This document shows positions 40,610 through 49,998 of a DNA stretch of 56,969 nt, one piece after another; within the stretch, counting starts at the first letter, position 1, and every line of letters starts with the position of its first letter. The position numbers and the translations under genes were made by a program. The DNA comes from Kitasatospora indigofera (GTDB lineage: Bacteria > Actinomycetota > Actinomycetes > Streptomycetales > Streptomycetaceae). The DNA lies in contig NZ_BNBO01000043.1 of NCBI RefSeq assembly GCF_014655955.1, positions 15,299 to 72,267 of the forward strand, read 5' to 3'. Below the pieces are notes generated by a model. That model was not told the DNA's origin. It ran no database searches and saw only the letters and a list, made by a program, of their open reading frames with translations.

Positions 40610-43600
40610 ATGATGTCCTCCAGCGAATTCCCGTTCCTCCCGGCGGCCCGCCGCCACCCGTCCCGTCCGGCGGTCCGCCGGGCCGGCCGGACGGTCACCT
40701 ACCGCGAGCTGGACGAGCTGAGCGGCGCGCTCGCCGGGGAGATCACCCGGGAGACCGCCCCCGGGCAGGTCGTCGCCGTCACCGCCGGCGACCGGCTCGA
40801 CCACCTGGTCGGCCTGCTGGCCGTGCTCCGGGCCGGCCGGGTCCACCTCCCGCTCGACCCGCAGGCGCCGGAGGAGCGCAACCGGGCGATCCTGGACGGG
40901 GCCGGTGCGGCCGCCGTCCTGACGGACGGCCGGCTCGGCCTCCGCCCGGGCGCCGGGGCCGCCGGCGCCGGCCCGGCCGGGTACGTGATCCACACCTCCG
41001 GCACCACCGGCACCCCCAAGGGCGTGCTGGTCCCGCTGGACGCCCTGACCGAGCACCTCGCCGCCGCCGTCGCCCGGTTCGGGCTGACCGAGGACGACGT
41101 GGTGCTGCAGTTCGCCCGGCCCACCGTGGACGTGGCGATCGAACAGATCCTCGGCACGCTGGCCGCCGGGGCCTGCCTGGTCCTGCCGGAGCGCCAGCTG
41201 CTCACCCCCGCCGAGCTGCTCGACCTGCTGGACGCCGAAGGCGTGACCGTCGCCAACCTGTCCGCCGGCTACTTCCAGGAGGTGGTCGCCGCACTGCCCG
41301 GCCGTGCCGCGCCGCGCGCCCTGCGGCTGATGATCTCCGGCAGCGACCGGCTGCACCCGGCCACCGCGGCCGGCTGGCACCGGCTCACCGGGGTACCCCT
41401 GCTGAACGCCTACGGGCCCACCGAGACGGTGATCACCGCGACCGTCCACACGGCGACCGGCCACACCGCCGTCGGGGACGATGCCGCCGCCGGGGACGGC
41501 TCCGGCGTGCCGATCGGCGAGGCGCTCGGCGGGCGCACCCTGCACATCCTCGACGAACGGCTGCGCCCCTGCCCGCCCGGCACCGCCGGCGAGCTGTACA
41601 TCGGCGGGCCGCTGCTCGCCTGGGGCTACAGCGGCCGGCCCGGGCCGAGCGCCGAACGCTTCGTCGCCGACCCCTGGTCCGCCGTCCCCGGCGCCCGGAT
41701 GTACCGCACCGGTGACCTCGTCCGGCGGCCCGCCGAGGGAGCTCCGCCGGAGTACCTGGGCCGGGCCGACCAGCAGGTGAAGATCCGCGGCTTCCGGGTC
41801 GAGCCCGGCGAGATCGAGGTCGCCCTGGCCGGCTGCCCGGGCGTCGCCGGCTGCGCCGTGGTCGCGCACGAGGGCCGGCTGGCCGCCTACGTCACCGCCT
41901 CGGCCACCGCGCCCGCCCCCGACTACGCCCGGGCCAGGGCCTTCCTGGCCGGCCGGCTGCCCGAGCACATGATCCCGGCGACCCTCACCGTGCTGGCCGG
42001 CTTCCCGCTGACCGCCGGCGGCAAGGTCGACCGCGCCGCGCTGCCGGCCCCCGAGGCCACCGCGACCCGCCGCCCGGGCCACCGCCCGCCGCGCACCGCG
42101 GCCGAGCAGCTGATCGCCGCGGTCTGGTCGGACGTGCTGGGCGTCGCCGAGGTCAGCGCCGACGACAACTTCTTCCACCTCGGCGGGGACTCGCTGACCG
42201 CCGTCCGGGTGGTCGGCCGGGTCTACGAGGTGTTCGGCATGGTGTCGCCGTACACCATCTTCGACGCGCCGACCCTCGCCGAGTTCGCCGCCGCCGTCAC
42301 CGCCTCGGCCGGCCCCGAGCAGCCGCCGCTGACCGCCCGCGGCCTCACCCGGGCACCGCTGTCCAAGTTCCAGCGCGGGCTCTGGTTCCTGGAGCAGTGG
42401 AACCCCGGCGCGGCCACCTACAACGTGCCCTGGGTCTTCCGCTTCCACGGCCCGGTCGACACCGGGCTGCTGCGCGCCGCCCTGGAGACGGTGGTCGCCC
42501 GGCACCAGAGCCTGCGGACCACCTTCGTCCTCGGCGAGGACGGCCCCGAGCAGCTCGTCCACCGGCGGATCGAGCTGCCCTTCACCGTCCTCGACAGCCC
42601 GGCGGAGCAGCCCGACGCGCTGGTCGCCGAGCTGGCCCAGCAGCCCTTCGACCTGGAGCACGGCCCGCTGGTGCGCGCCCACGCCATCCGCACCCCCGGC
42701 GGTGCGACCACCCTGCTGCTGATGTTCCACCACATCGTCTGGGACGAGGGGTCGCTGCCCGTCCTGGAACAGGAACTCCAGGAGCTGTACGCGGCGCTGC
42801 GCGCCGGCCGCGACCACGCCCTGCCCGAACTCCCCGTCCAGTACACCGACTACAGCGCCTGGCAGTACGAGGACGAGAGCGCCGAGGAGCGGCTCGCCCA
42901 CTGGCGCACCGCGCTCGCCGACGCCCCGCAGGACCCGGTGCTGCCCACCGACCACCCCCGCCCGGAGATCCAGGCCTTCCGGGGCGCCTTCCACCGCTTC
43001 GCGCTGCCGACCCCGGTGGCCCGCGCGGTGCGCGAGTTCGCCCGCAGCGAGGACGCCACCCCGTTCATGGTGCTGCTGGCCGGCCTCGCACTGACCCTGC
43101 ACCGCCGCTCCGGCCGGCGGGACATCGTCCTCGGCACCCCGGTGAGCCTGCGCGGACGCACCGAACTGACCGGCCTGATCGGCTACTTCATCAACCTGCT
43201 GCCGCTGCGCCTGCGGCTCGCGGAGGGCGCGGACTTCCGTGAACTCGTCCAGCACGTCCGGGAGGTGGCGATCGGCGCCTACCGGCACCAGGACACCCCC
43301 TTCGACGAGATCACCGCCCTCGTCCTGGAGGACCGGCCGGAGGACCGCAACCCGCTCTGCCAGGTGGTGCTCGAACTGCACCCGCTGGACACCCGCCCGC
43401 TGACCGTCGGCGGCACCGAGGTCACCCGCGAGCTGCACTCCAACGCGGTGTCCCGGTTCGACCTGTCGATCTCCGTCGACGACCTCGGCACCGGCTTCAC
43501 CGGCCGCTTCGAGTACGACAGCGACCTGTTCGACCCCGAGACCGTCGCCGGCCTCTGCGACAGCTGGGCGGACACCCTGGCCGCCGCCGTCGACCCCGCC

Positions 43601-45337
43601 GCGCACACCCTCTTCGAGGCCCGGGCCGAACTCGCGCCGCAGGCCACCGCCCTGGTCGAGGGCGACACCGGGCTGGCGCTGACCTACGGGGAGCTGAACA
43701 CCCGGGCCAACCGGCTCGGGCACTTCCTGGCCGGCCGCGGGGTCGGCCGGGGCGACGTCGTCGCGATCCTCACCGAACGCGGCCACGACCTGGTGGTGGC
43801 GCTGCTCGCGGTGCTGAAGACCGGCGCCGGCTACACCCTGCTCGACCCGGACTTCCCCGCCGAGCGGCTGGCCGGCGCCGTCGCGGACAGCGGCGCCGCC
43901 CTCGTCCTCACCCACCGCCGCGCCCCCGCGCCGTTCGAGGGCACGGCCCACCTCGACCTGGACGAGGTGGCCGCCGAGGTGGCCGGCTGCTCCGGCCAGG
44001 ACCTCGCGCTGCCGGTCACCGGCGACGACCTGGCCTGCGTGATGTTCACCTCCGGCTCCACCGGCCGCCCCAAGGGCGTCGCCGCCCCGCACCGGGCGCT
44101 GACCACCACCTACCTCGGCCAGGACTACGCGCGCTTCGGCCCCGACGAGGTCTGGCTGCAGTGCTCGCCGGTCTCCTGGGACGCCTTCGCGCTGGAGCTG
44201 TACGGCGCCCTGCTGTTCGGCGGCACCTGCGTGCTGCAGCCCGGCCGGCGGCCCGACCCGGAGACCATCGCGACCCTCACCCGGCGCCACCGGGTCACCC
44301 AGCTCCAGCTCTCGGCCAGTCTGTTCAACTTCCTGCTGGAGGAGTTCCCGCAGACCTTCGACGACCTTGAGGTGGCCTTCACCGCCGGCGAACGGGCCTC
44401 GGTGACGCACGTCGCCAAGGCCCTGGAGAACCACCCGCGGCTGGTGGTCGCCAACGGCTACGGCCCGGTGGAGAGCCTCGGCCTGACCACCTGCCACCAG
44501 GTCGGCCCGCAGGACCTCGGCGGGGCCTCGATCCCGATCGGCCACCCGCTGAACGGCAAGGAGATCCACGTCCTGGACGCTGCCCTGCGCCCGGTCGGCC
44601 CCGGCGAGAGCGGTGAACTCTACGCCGCGGGCGGCGGGTTGGCGTACGGCTACCTGGGCCGCCCGGCGCTCACCGCGGGCCGCTTCGTCGCCCACCCGTA
44701 CGGCCGGCCCGGGGAGCGGCTCTACCGCACCGGGGACCTCGGGCACCGCACCGAGGACGGCACGCTGGAGATCACCGGACGGATCGACGACCAGATCAAG
44801 ATCCGCGGGTTCCGGGTCGAACCGGGCGAGATCGAGGACGCCCTGACCCGCCACCCGCTGGTCCGGGAGGCCGCCGTCACCGTCCACGAACCGGCCCCCG
44901 GGGACCGCCGGCTGGCCGCCTACATCACCACCGGGCCCACCCCGCCCGACGTCGACGCGCTGCTCGCCGAACTGGCCGGCCGGCTCCCCGAGTACATGAT
45001 CCCCGCCACCGTCGACATCCTCGACGCCCTGCCGCTCAACCCCAACGGCAAGACCGACCGCCGGGCGCTGCCCGCCCCCGCGCCCCGGCCGGCACCGGGC
45101 ACCGCGGCCACCGCGCTGGACGGGATGGAACTGCTGGTGGCGGACGCCGTGCGGGCCGTCCTCGACCTGCCGCAGGTCGGCCGGGACGACAACTTCTTCC
45201 GGATCGGGGGCAATTCGCTGGCCGCCGTCCGGGTCGCGATGCGCCTGTCCCGGGAGACCGGCACCAAGGTGCCGCCGCACGTGGTGTTCCAGGCGAAGAC
45301 CGTCGGCGCGATCGCCGAACGGCTCACGGCCCGGTGA
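40610..45337 (+). CDS. NRPS 1: A-T-C-A-T, loading and first extension module
   Basis: A 1575-aa synthetase with no N-terminal condensation domain, so it starts the chain. A1 (1-480) with HTSGTTGTPKG near 128 and pocket residues, read by alignment to GrsA, D-V-E-N-M-S-A-I-T. T1 with LGGDSL near 525. C2 (575-990) with HHIVWDE near 706, where the usual Gly after the catalytic Asp is Glu. A2 (995-1490) with FTSGSTGRPKG near 1145 and pocket D-A-L-Q-F-A-G-G-L. T2 with IGGNSL near 1532. The A1 code has a Glu at position 239 as in ornithine-type pockets; the A2 code is unfamiliar. No epimerase, methyltransferase or thioesterase. ATG 40610; ATG 40613 is equally possible. Confidence 0.92.
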   Translation: MMSSSEFPFLPAARRHPSRPAVRRAGRTVTYRELDELSGALAGEITRETAPGQVVAVTAGDRLDHLVGLLAVLRAGRVHLPLDPQAPEERNRAILDGAGAAAVLTDGRLGLRPGAGAAGAGPAGYVIHTSGTTGTPKGVLVPLDALTEHLAAAVARFGLTEDDVVLQFARPTVDVAIEQILGTLAAGACLVLPERQLLTPAELLDLLDAEGVTVANLSAGYFQEVVAALPGRAAPRALRLMISGSDRLHPATAAGWHRLTGVPLLNAYGPTETVITATVHTATGHTAVGDDAAAGDGSGVPIGEALGGRTLHILDERLRPCPPGTAGELYIGGPLLAWGYSGRPGPSAERFVADPWSAVPGARMYRTGDLVRRPAEGAPPEYLGRADQQVKIRGFRVEPGEIEVALAGCPGVAGCAVVAHEGRLAAYVTASATAPAPDYARARAFLAGRLPEHMIPATLTVLAGFPLTAGGKVDRAALPAPEATATRRPGHRPPRTAAEQLIAAVWSDVLGVAEVSADDNFFHLGGDSLTAVRVVGRVYEVFGMVSPYTIFDAPTLAEFAAAVTASAGPEQPPLTARGLTRAPLSKFQRGLWFLEQWNPGAATYNVPWVFRFHGPVDTGLLRAALETVVARHQSLRTTFVLGEDGPEQLVHRRIELPFTVLDSPAEQPDALVAELAQQPFDLEHGPLVRAHAIRTPGGATTLLLMFHHIVWDEGSLPVLEQELQELYAALRAGRDHALPELPVQYTDYSAWQYEDESAEERLAHWRTALADAPQDPVLPTDHPRPEIQAFRGAFHRFALPTPVARAVREFARSEDATPFMVLLAGLALTLHRRSGRRDIVLGTPVSLRGRTELTGLIGYFINLLPLRLRLAEGADFRELVQHVREVAIGAYRHQDTPFDEITALVLEDRPEDRNPLCQVVLELHPLDTRPLTVGGTEVTRELHSNAVSRFDLSISVDDLGTGFTGRFEYDSDLFDPETVAGLCDSWADTLAAAVDPAAHTLFEARAELAPQATALVEGDTGLALTYGELNTRANRLGHFLAGRGVGRGDVVAILTERGHDLVVALLAVLKTGAGYTLLDPDFPAERLAGAVADSGAALVLTHRRAPAPFEGTAHLDLDEVAAEVAGCSGQDLALPVTGDDLACVMFTSGSTGRPKGVAAPHRALTTTYLGQDYARFGPDEVWLQCSPVSWDAFALELYGALLFGGTCVLQPGRRPDPETIATLTRRHRVTQLQLSASLFNFLLEEFPQTFDDLEVAFTAGERASVTHVAKALENHPRLVVANGYGPVESLGLTTCHQVGPQDLGGASIPIGHPLNGKEIHVLDAALRPVGPGESGELYAAGGGLAYGYLGRPALTAGRFVAHPYGRPGERLYRTGDLGHRTEDGTLEITGRIDDQIKIRGFRVEPGEIEDALTRHPLVREAAVTVHEPAPGDRRLAAYITTGPTPPDVDALLAELAGRLPEYMIPATVDILDALPLNPNGKTDRRALPAPAPRPAPGTAATALDGMELLVADAVRAVLDLPQVGRDDNFFRIGGNSLAAVRVAMRLSRETGTKVPPHVVFQAKTVGAIAERLTAR

Positions 45338-45452
45338 CCGGCCACCCCCGGCCCGCCGCCGGCCGCCACCGCAAGGCGCAGGCCGGACCCGGCCACAGCC
45401 CCACCACCCGCCCGTGCCCCGCCCGGGACCGCGCAAGGAAGGAAGCAGGACA

Positions 45453-48400
45453 GTGACCTCCACCGAAGAGCCGGCCCGGGTCGCCCCCGTGTCGGGGCTG
45501 CAGAGGGGCCTGTGGTTCCTCGACCGCTGGAACCCCGGAGCGGCCACCTACAACATCCCCTGGGTGTTCGAGTTCACCGGCGCCCTCGAACCGGACCGGC
45601 TGCGGAGCGCCCTGGACGCCCTGGTGGCCCGGCACGAGGCCCTGCGGACCACCTTCGCCCTGCACGAGGACGGCCCGCGCCAGCACGTCCACCACAGCCC
45701 GGCCGTCCCCTTCACGGTGACCGACCTGCGGGCCCTCGACGAGCGGGAGACCGCCCGGCGCGCCGAGGAGCTGATCGCCGCCGAGGCCGCCGCGCCCTTC
45801 GACCTCGAACAGGGGCCGCTGCTGCGGGTGTCGGTGCTCCGCACCGGCGAGCGCCGCGCCACCATGGCCGTGGTCGTCCACCACATCGTCTGGGACGGCT
45901 GGTCGGCCGACGTCTTCGAGCGGGAGCTGGCGGAGCTCTACAGCGCCGCCGTGGCCGGCCGCGAGGCGGAACTGCCGGTGCTCACCGCCCAGTACGCCGA
46001 CTACGCGGCCGAGGAGCAGGCGCAGTCCTTCGAGGAGCACCTGGCCCACTGGAAGCTCCAGCTGGACGGGGCGCCGGGCCTGCTGGAACTCCCCGGCGAC
46101 CGCCCGCGCCCCGCCGACCGGAGCCACCACGGCGCCACCGAGCCGTTCGCCCTGGAGCCGGGCACCGCCGCCCGGGTCAAGCAGCTGGCGGAGGAGGAGG
46201 GCGTCACCCCGTTCATGGTCATGCTGGCCGCCTTCGCGCTGCTGCTGCACCGCTGGACCGGCGCCGAGGACATGGTGATCGGCACCCCCGTCACCACCCG
46301 CAACCGCCCCGAACTGGAGAACCTGGTCGGCTACTTCGTCAACCTGCTGCCGCTGCGGGTCCGGCTCGCCCGGACGATGACCTTCCGCGAGCTGCTGGAG
46401 CACGTCCAGGAGGTCGCCTTCGAGGGCTACGCCTACCTGGACGTCCCCTTCGACCAGCTGGTCGACCGGCTGGCACCGGACCGCTCGGCCCAGCACGCCC
46501 CGCTGGTCCAGGTGGTGTTCGGCGCCCACGCCGAGGACGCCGCCCCGCTGCGCTTCGGCGAGGCCCTCGCCGAGCGGGCCGTCCGCTCCAACGGCACCAG
46601 CAAGTTCGACCTGACCTGGTCCGTCTTCGACAGCGGCGAGCTGCGCGGCGAGGCGGAGTACCGCACCGACCTGTTCGACCCCGCGACCGTCCGCCGGATG
46701 GCCGCCGACTGGCAGACCCTGCTGACCGCCGCCCTCGACCACCAGGACCGCCCGCTGCGGGAACTCGGCACCCCCGCCCGCGCCGGCCGGCCCGCCCGGA
46801 TCCCGCAGGGCCGTTGCCTGCACCAGCTGTTCGAGGACGCCGCCGACCGGTACGGCCACCGGGTCGCCCTCACCGACGGCGCCCGCGCGCTCACCTACAC
46901 CGAACTGGACGAGCGGGCCAACCGCCTCGCCCACGCGCTGGCCGCGGCCGGCGTCCGCCACGGCGACCGGGTCGGCCTGCTGCTCGACCGCACCGCCGAC
47001 ATCGTGGTGAGCGTCCTCGCCGTCCTCAAGGCCGGCGCCGCCTACGTCCCCGTCGACCCGGCCGCACCGGCCGGCCGCGCGGCCACCGTGTTCGGCGACA
47101 CCGGCGTCACCCTCGTCCTCACCGACCTGCCCGACCGGGTGCCCGACGGCCCCTGGCTGCGCCACGACCTCGCCGCCCGGGCCGCGGAGACCGCCGCGAT
47201 GCCCGCCACCCGCCCCCGGGCCGGCGCCCGCCCCGGCGACACCGCCTACGTGATCTTCACCTCCGGCTCCACCGGGCGCCCCAAGGGCGTCGCGATCGCC
47301 CACGAGCACGTCAGCCGCCTGATGGCGGCCGGCGCCGAGCACTTCGGCTTCGGCCCGCAGGACGTCTGGACGCTCTTCCACAGCTACGCCTTCGACTGGA
47401 CCGTCTGGGAGATCTGGGGCGCCCTGCACCACGGCGCCCGGCTGGTGGTGGTGCCCTACCTGACCAGCCGCTCGCCCGAGGAGTTCGCCCACCTGCTGGA
47501 CGAGGAGGGGGTTTCCCACCTCTGCCTCACCCCGTCCGCGCTGCGCCAGCTGGAACCCGCCCTGCGCCGGCGCCCGAGGCCGCTGCCCGCGTTGAAGCAG
47601 ATCATGCTCGGCGGCGAGGCGCTGGACCCCGCCGTCGTCCAGCGCTGGCTCGACCTCGACCCGCTGCCGCCCGCCCGGATCTGCAACCTCTACGGGATCA
47701 CCGAGACCACCGTCCACGTCACCACCTTCGACATCGCCGGGCCGGGCGCCGCCGGCGGGTTCGAGCGGAGCCTGATCGGCGAGGCGATGCCGCACCTCGA
47801 CGCGCTGGTGCTGGACGACTGGCTGCGGCCCTGCCCGGAGGGCGTCCCCGGCGAGCTGTACATCGGCGGCGGCAGCCTCGCCCACGGCTACTGGCAGCGC
47901 CCCGGCCTCAGCGCCGGCCGGTTCGTCGCCGACCCGTACGCCGGCGTGCCCGGCGCCCGGATGTACCGCACCGGGGACGTCGCCAAGCGGCTGCCCGGCG
48001 GCGGCCTGGAGTACGTCGGCCGCGCCGACTTCCAGGTGAAGCTGCGCGGCTTCCGGATCGAACTCGGCGAGATCGAGCACGCGTTGAGCGCCCACCCGGA
48101 CGTCGACGCCTGCGTGGTCACCGTCCACGACCAGCGCCTCGCCGCCTACCTGACCGGCCGGGCGCCCGAACGCGTCCGCGAGTTCCTGGCCCGCACCCTG
48201 CCGGACTACATGATCCCGGCGAGCGTCACCGTCCTGGACGCGCTGCCGCTGACCGTCAACGGCAAGGTCGACCGGGCGGCCCTGCCCGCCCCGGGCGCCC
48301 CCGCCGCGGCCGGCGGCCGCCACGTACCGCCGCGCACCCCCGCCGAACGGGCCTTCGCCGAGGCCTGGTCCCGCGTCCTGGGGGTCGACGGCGTCGGCGT

Positions 48401-49907
48401 CCACGACGACTTCTTCCACCTCGGCGGCGACTCGATCCGCGCCGTCCAACTGGCCGGCCACCTGCACGAGGCGGGCTGGACGGTCTCCCTGCGGGACGTC
48501 TTCGGTGCCCCCACCGTCGCCGAACTGCTGCCCCTGGCCCGGCCGGTGAGCACCGCGGCCGAGGCCGGCCGGCCGTTCGCCCTGCTCGACCCCGAGGACC
48601 GCGCCGACCTGCCGCCCGGCCTCGCGGACGCCTACCCGATGGTCTCCATGCAGCTCAGCATGGTCTTCCACATGGAGATCGCCGGCGGCACCGACAGCTA
48701 CCACAACGTCAACAGCTACCGGATCTCGGCGGCCCTGGACGAGACCGCCTTCCGCCGGGCGGTGGCCGAAGTCCTGGACCGGCACCCGGTGTTGCGGACG
48801 GGCCTCGACATCTCCGGCTACCGCGAGCCGCTCCAGCTGGTGCACGGCGAACTGCCCGCACCCGTGGAGTTCGCCGACCTGCGCGGCCTCGACGGCCAGG
48901 ACGAGGCCGTCCGCGCCGTCTTCGAACACCACCGCTCCACCCCCTTCGACCTGATGGCACCGCCGCTGCTGCGGATCACCGTGCAGCGCCTGGCCGACGA
49001 GGTCTTCCAGCTCACGCTGTCCGAGCACCACGCCATCCTGGACGGCTGGAGCTTCACCTCGCTGCTCACCGAACTCCTGGAGCGGCACGCCGCGCTGGCG
49101 GTCGACCCGGCCAGTCCGCCCGCGCCCGCCCCGCGCTCCGCCTTCCGGGACTTCGTCACGGTCGAGCGGGAGGCCGCCGCCGACCCCGGTTCGCTCGCCT
49201 ACTGGCGCGGCAAGCTGGCCGGCGTCAGCGGTGAACTGTGGCCCGGCAGCAGCGAGGTGCACGAGGTGCCCAGGACCTTGGAGCGGGTGCTCCCGGCGGC
49301 GCCCGGCCAGCTGCGGCTGGTCGCCGACGCGGCCGGCGTCCCGGTGAAGTCGGTCGCGCTCGCCGCCCACCTGCGGGCCCTGCGGGCGATCACCGGACGG
49401 GACCGGGTCACCACCGGCCTGGCGATGAACGGGCGGCTGGAGCGGCGCGGCGGCACCGAGGTGCTGGGGCTCTTCCTGAACACCGTCCCGCTGGTCGGCG
49501 AGCCCGTCGACGGCGACCCGCTGGCCCTGGTGCGCGCCGTGCACCGGGAGGAGCTGGAGATGATGCCGCACCGGCGGGTGCCGTTCGCCCGGCTGGCCCG
49601 GCTGATGGCCGACACCCGGCTCGACAGCCAGTTCGGCTACCTGCGCTTCCACGCCCTCGGCACGCTCAGCTCCGCCCGGATCGTGGACGCCCGGATCGGC
49701 TGCGAGCCGACCATGCGGCACGAACCCAACAGCTTCGCCTTCGGCGCCTCGCTCATCCAGGACCCGGTGTCCGACCGCGTCCTGCTGGCCGTCGACCACC
49801 AGCGCTCGGTGGTGTCCGACCGGACCGCCACCGAGTTCGTCGACGCCTACACGGCGGCCCTGGCCGAGCTGGCCGCCGCCGTGGCCGACGGGCCCGACCG
49901 GGCCTGA
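45453..49907 (+). CDS. NRPS 2: C-A-T-C, ends in an unpaired condensation domain
   Basis: A 1484-aa synthetase. C3 (10-430) has HHIVWDGWS near 143 and resembles C2 strongly. A3 (455-940) has FTSGSTGRPKG near 602 and pocket residues D-W-W-C-M-G-L-V-H; the D-x-W-x-x-G-x-V-H pattern is that of threonine-activating domains (DFWNIGMVHK). T3 has LGGDSI near 990. C4 (1055-1484) reads YPMVSMQLSMVFHMEIAGGTDSYHN and EHHAILDGWS near 1190, so its active site looks intact, but no A-T follows in this protein; the A-T of NRPS 3 must dock here. GTG 45453 with AAGGAAGGAAGCAGGA upstream; GTG 45414 is in frame but has no such site. Confidence 0.92.
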   Translation: MTSTEEPARVAPVSGLQRGLWFLDRWNPGAATYNIPWVFEFTGALEPDRLRSALDALVARHEALRTTFALHEDGPRQHVHHSPAVPFTVTDLRALDERETARRAEELIAAEAAAPFDLEQGPLLRVSVLRTGERRATMAVVVHHIVWDGWSADVFERELAELYSAAVAGREAELPVLTAQYADYAAEEQAQSFEEHLAHWKLQLDGAPGLLELPGDRPRPADRSHHGATEPFALEPGTAARVKQLAEEEGVTPFMVMLAAFALLLHRWTGAEDMVIGTPVTTRNRPELENLVGYFVNLLPLRVRLARTMTFRELLEHVQEVAFEGYAYLDVPFDQLVDRLAPDRSAQHAPLVQVVFGAHAEDAAPLRFGEALAERAVRSNGTSKFDLTWSVFDSGELRGEAEYRTDLFDPATVRRMAADWQTLLTAALDHQDRPLRELGTPARAGRPARIPQGRCLHQLFEDAADRYGHRVALTDGARALTYTELDERANRLAHALAAAGVRHGDRVGLLLDRTADIVVSVLAVLKAGAAYVPVDPAAPAGRAATVFGDTGVTLVLTDLPDRVPDGPWLRHDLAARAAETAAMPATRPRAGARPGDTAYVIFTSGSTGRPKGVAIAHEHVSRLMAAGAEHFGFGPQDVWTLFHSYAFDWTVWEIWGALHHGARLVVVPYLTSRSPEEFAHLLDEEGVSHLCLTPSALRQLEPALRRRPRPLPALKQIMLGGEALDPAVVQRWLDLDPLPPARICNLYGITETTVHVTTFDIAGPGAAGGFERSLIGEAMPHLDALVLDDWLRPCPEGVPGELYIGGGSLAHGYWQRPGLSAGRFVADPYAGVPGARMYRTGDVAKRLPGGGLEYVGRADFQVKLRGFRIELGEIEHALSAHPDVDACVVTVHDQRLAAYLTGRAPERVREFLARTLPDYMIPASVTVLDALPLTVNGKVDRAALPAPGAPAAAGGRHVPPRTPAERAFAEAWSRVLGVDGVGVHDDFFHLGGDSIRAVQLAGHLHEAGWTVSLRDVFGAPTVAELLPLARPVSTAAEAGRPFALLDPEDRADLPPGLADAYPMVSMQLSMVFHMEIAGGTDSYHNVNSYRISAALDETAFRRAVAEVLDRHPVLRTGLDISGYREPLQLVHGELPAPVEFADLRGLDGQDEAVRAVFEHHRSTPFDLMAPPLLRITVQRLADEVFQLTLSEHHAILDGWSFTSLLTELLERHAALAVDPASPPAPAPRSAFRDFVTVEREAAADPGSLAYWRGKLAGVSGELWPGSSEVHEVPRTLERVLPAAPGQLRLVADAAGVPVKSVALAAHLRALRAITGRDRVTTGLAMNGRLERRGGTEVLGLFLNTVPLVGEPVDGDPLALVRAVHREELEMMPHRRVPFARLARLMADTRLDSQFGYLRFHALGTLSSARIVDARIGCEPTMRHEPNSFAFGASLIQDPVSDRVLLAVDHQRSVVSDRTATEFVDAYTAALAELAAAVADGPDRA

Positions 49908-49998
49908 GCGCCCGGCACCGCGCGCACCCGGACCGCCCGGGCGCCGCGCCCGCCCGGCCGTACCCGGCCACACCCCACCCAGACGAGAGGCACCCGCC

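Noticed and set aside
40610..42050. A1 as a beta-amino-acid-specific domain lacking Asp235, like the 3-methylaspartate enzyme VinN
   Set aside because: An ungapped alignment of QFARPTVDVAIEQIL with GrsA QFASISFDASVWEMF keeps the Asp at position 235, so an alpha-amino acid pocket is the better reading.
39164..45547. A 2127-codon open frame on the minus strand, and similar giant frames at 45324-50189, 7134-11465, 31116-34166 and 19382-22045
   Set aside because: They lie opposite genes with clear domains and result from the extreme GC of third codon positions. Their translations are Arg/Gly/Pro/Val-rich text without domain motifs. Only the 3' part of the 7134 frame is real (YceI).
48610..49907. 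The last domain of NRPS 2 as an epimerase
   Set aside because: The motif is EHHAILDGWS, which is a condensation-type motif; epimerases have a HHxxxDGVSW form and a different downstream pattern.
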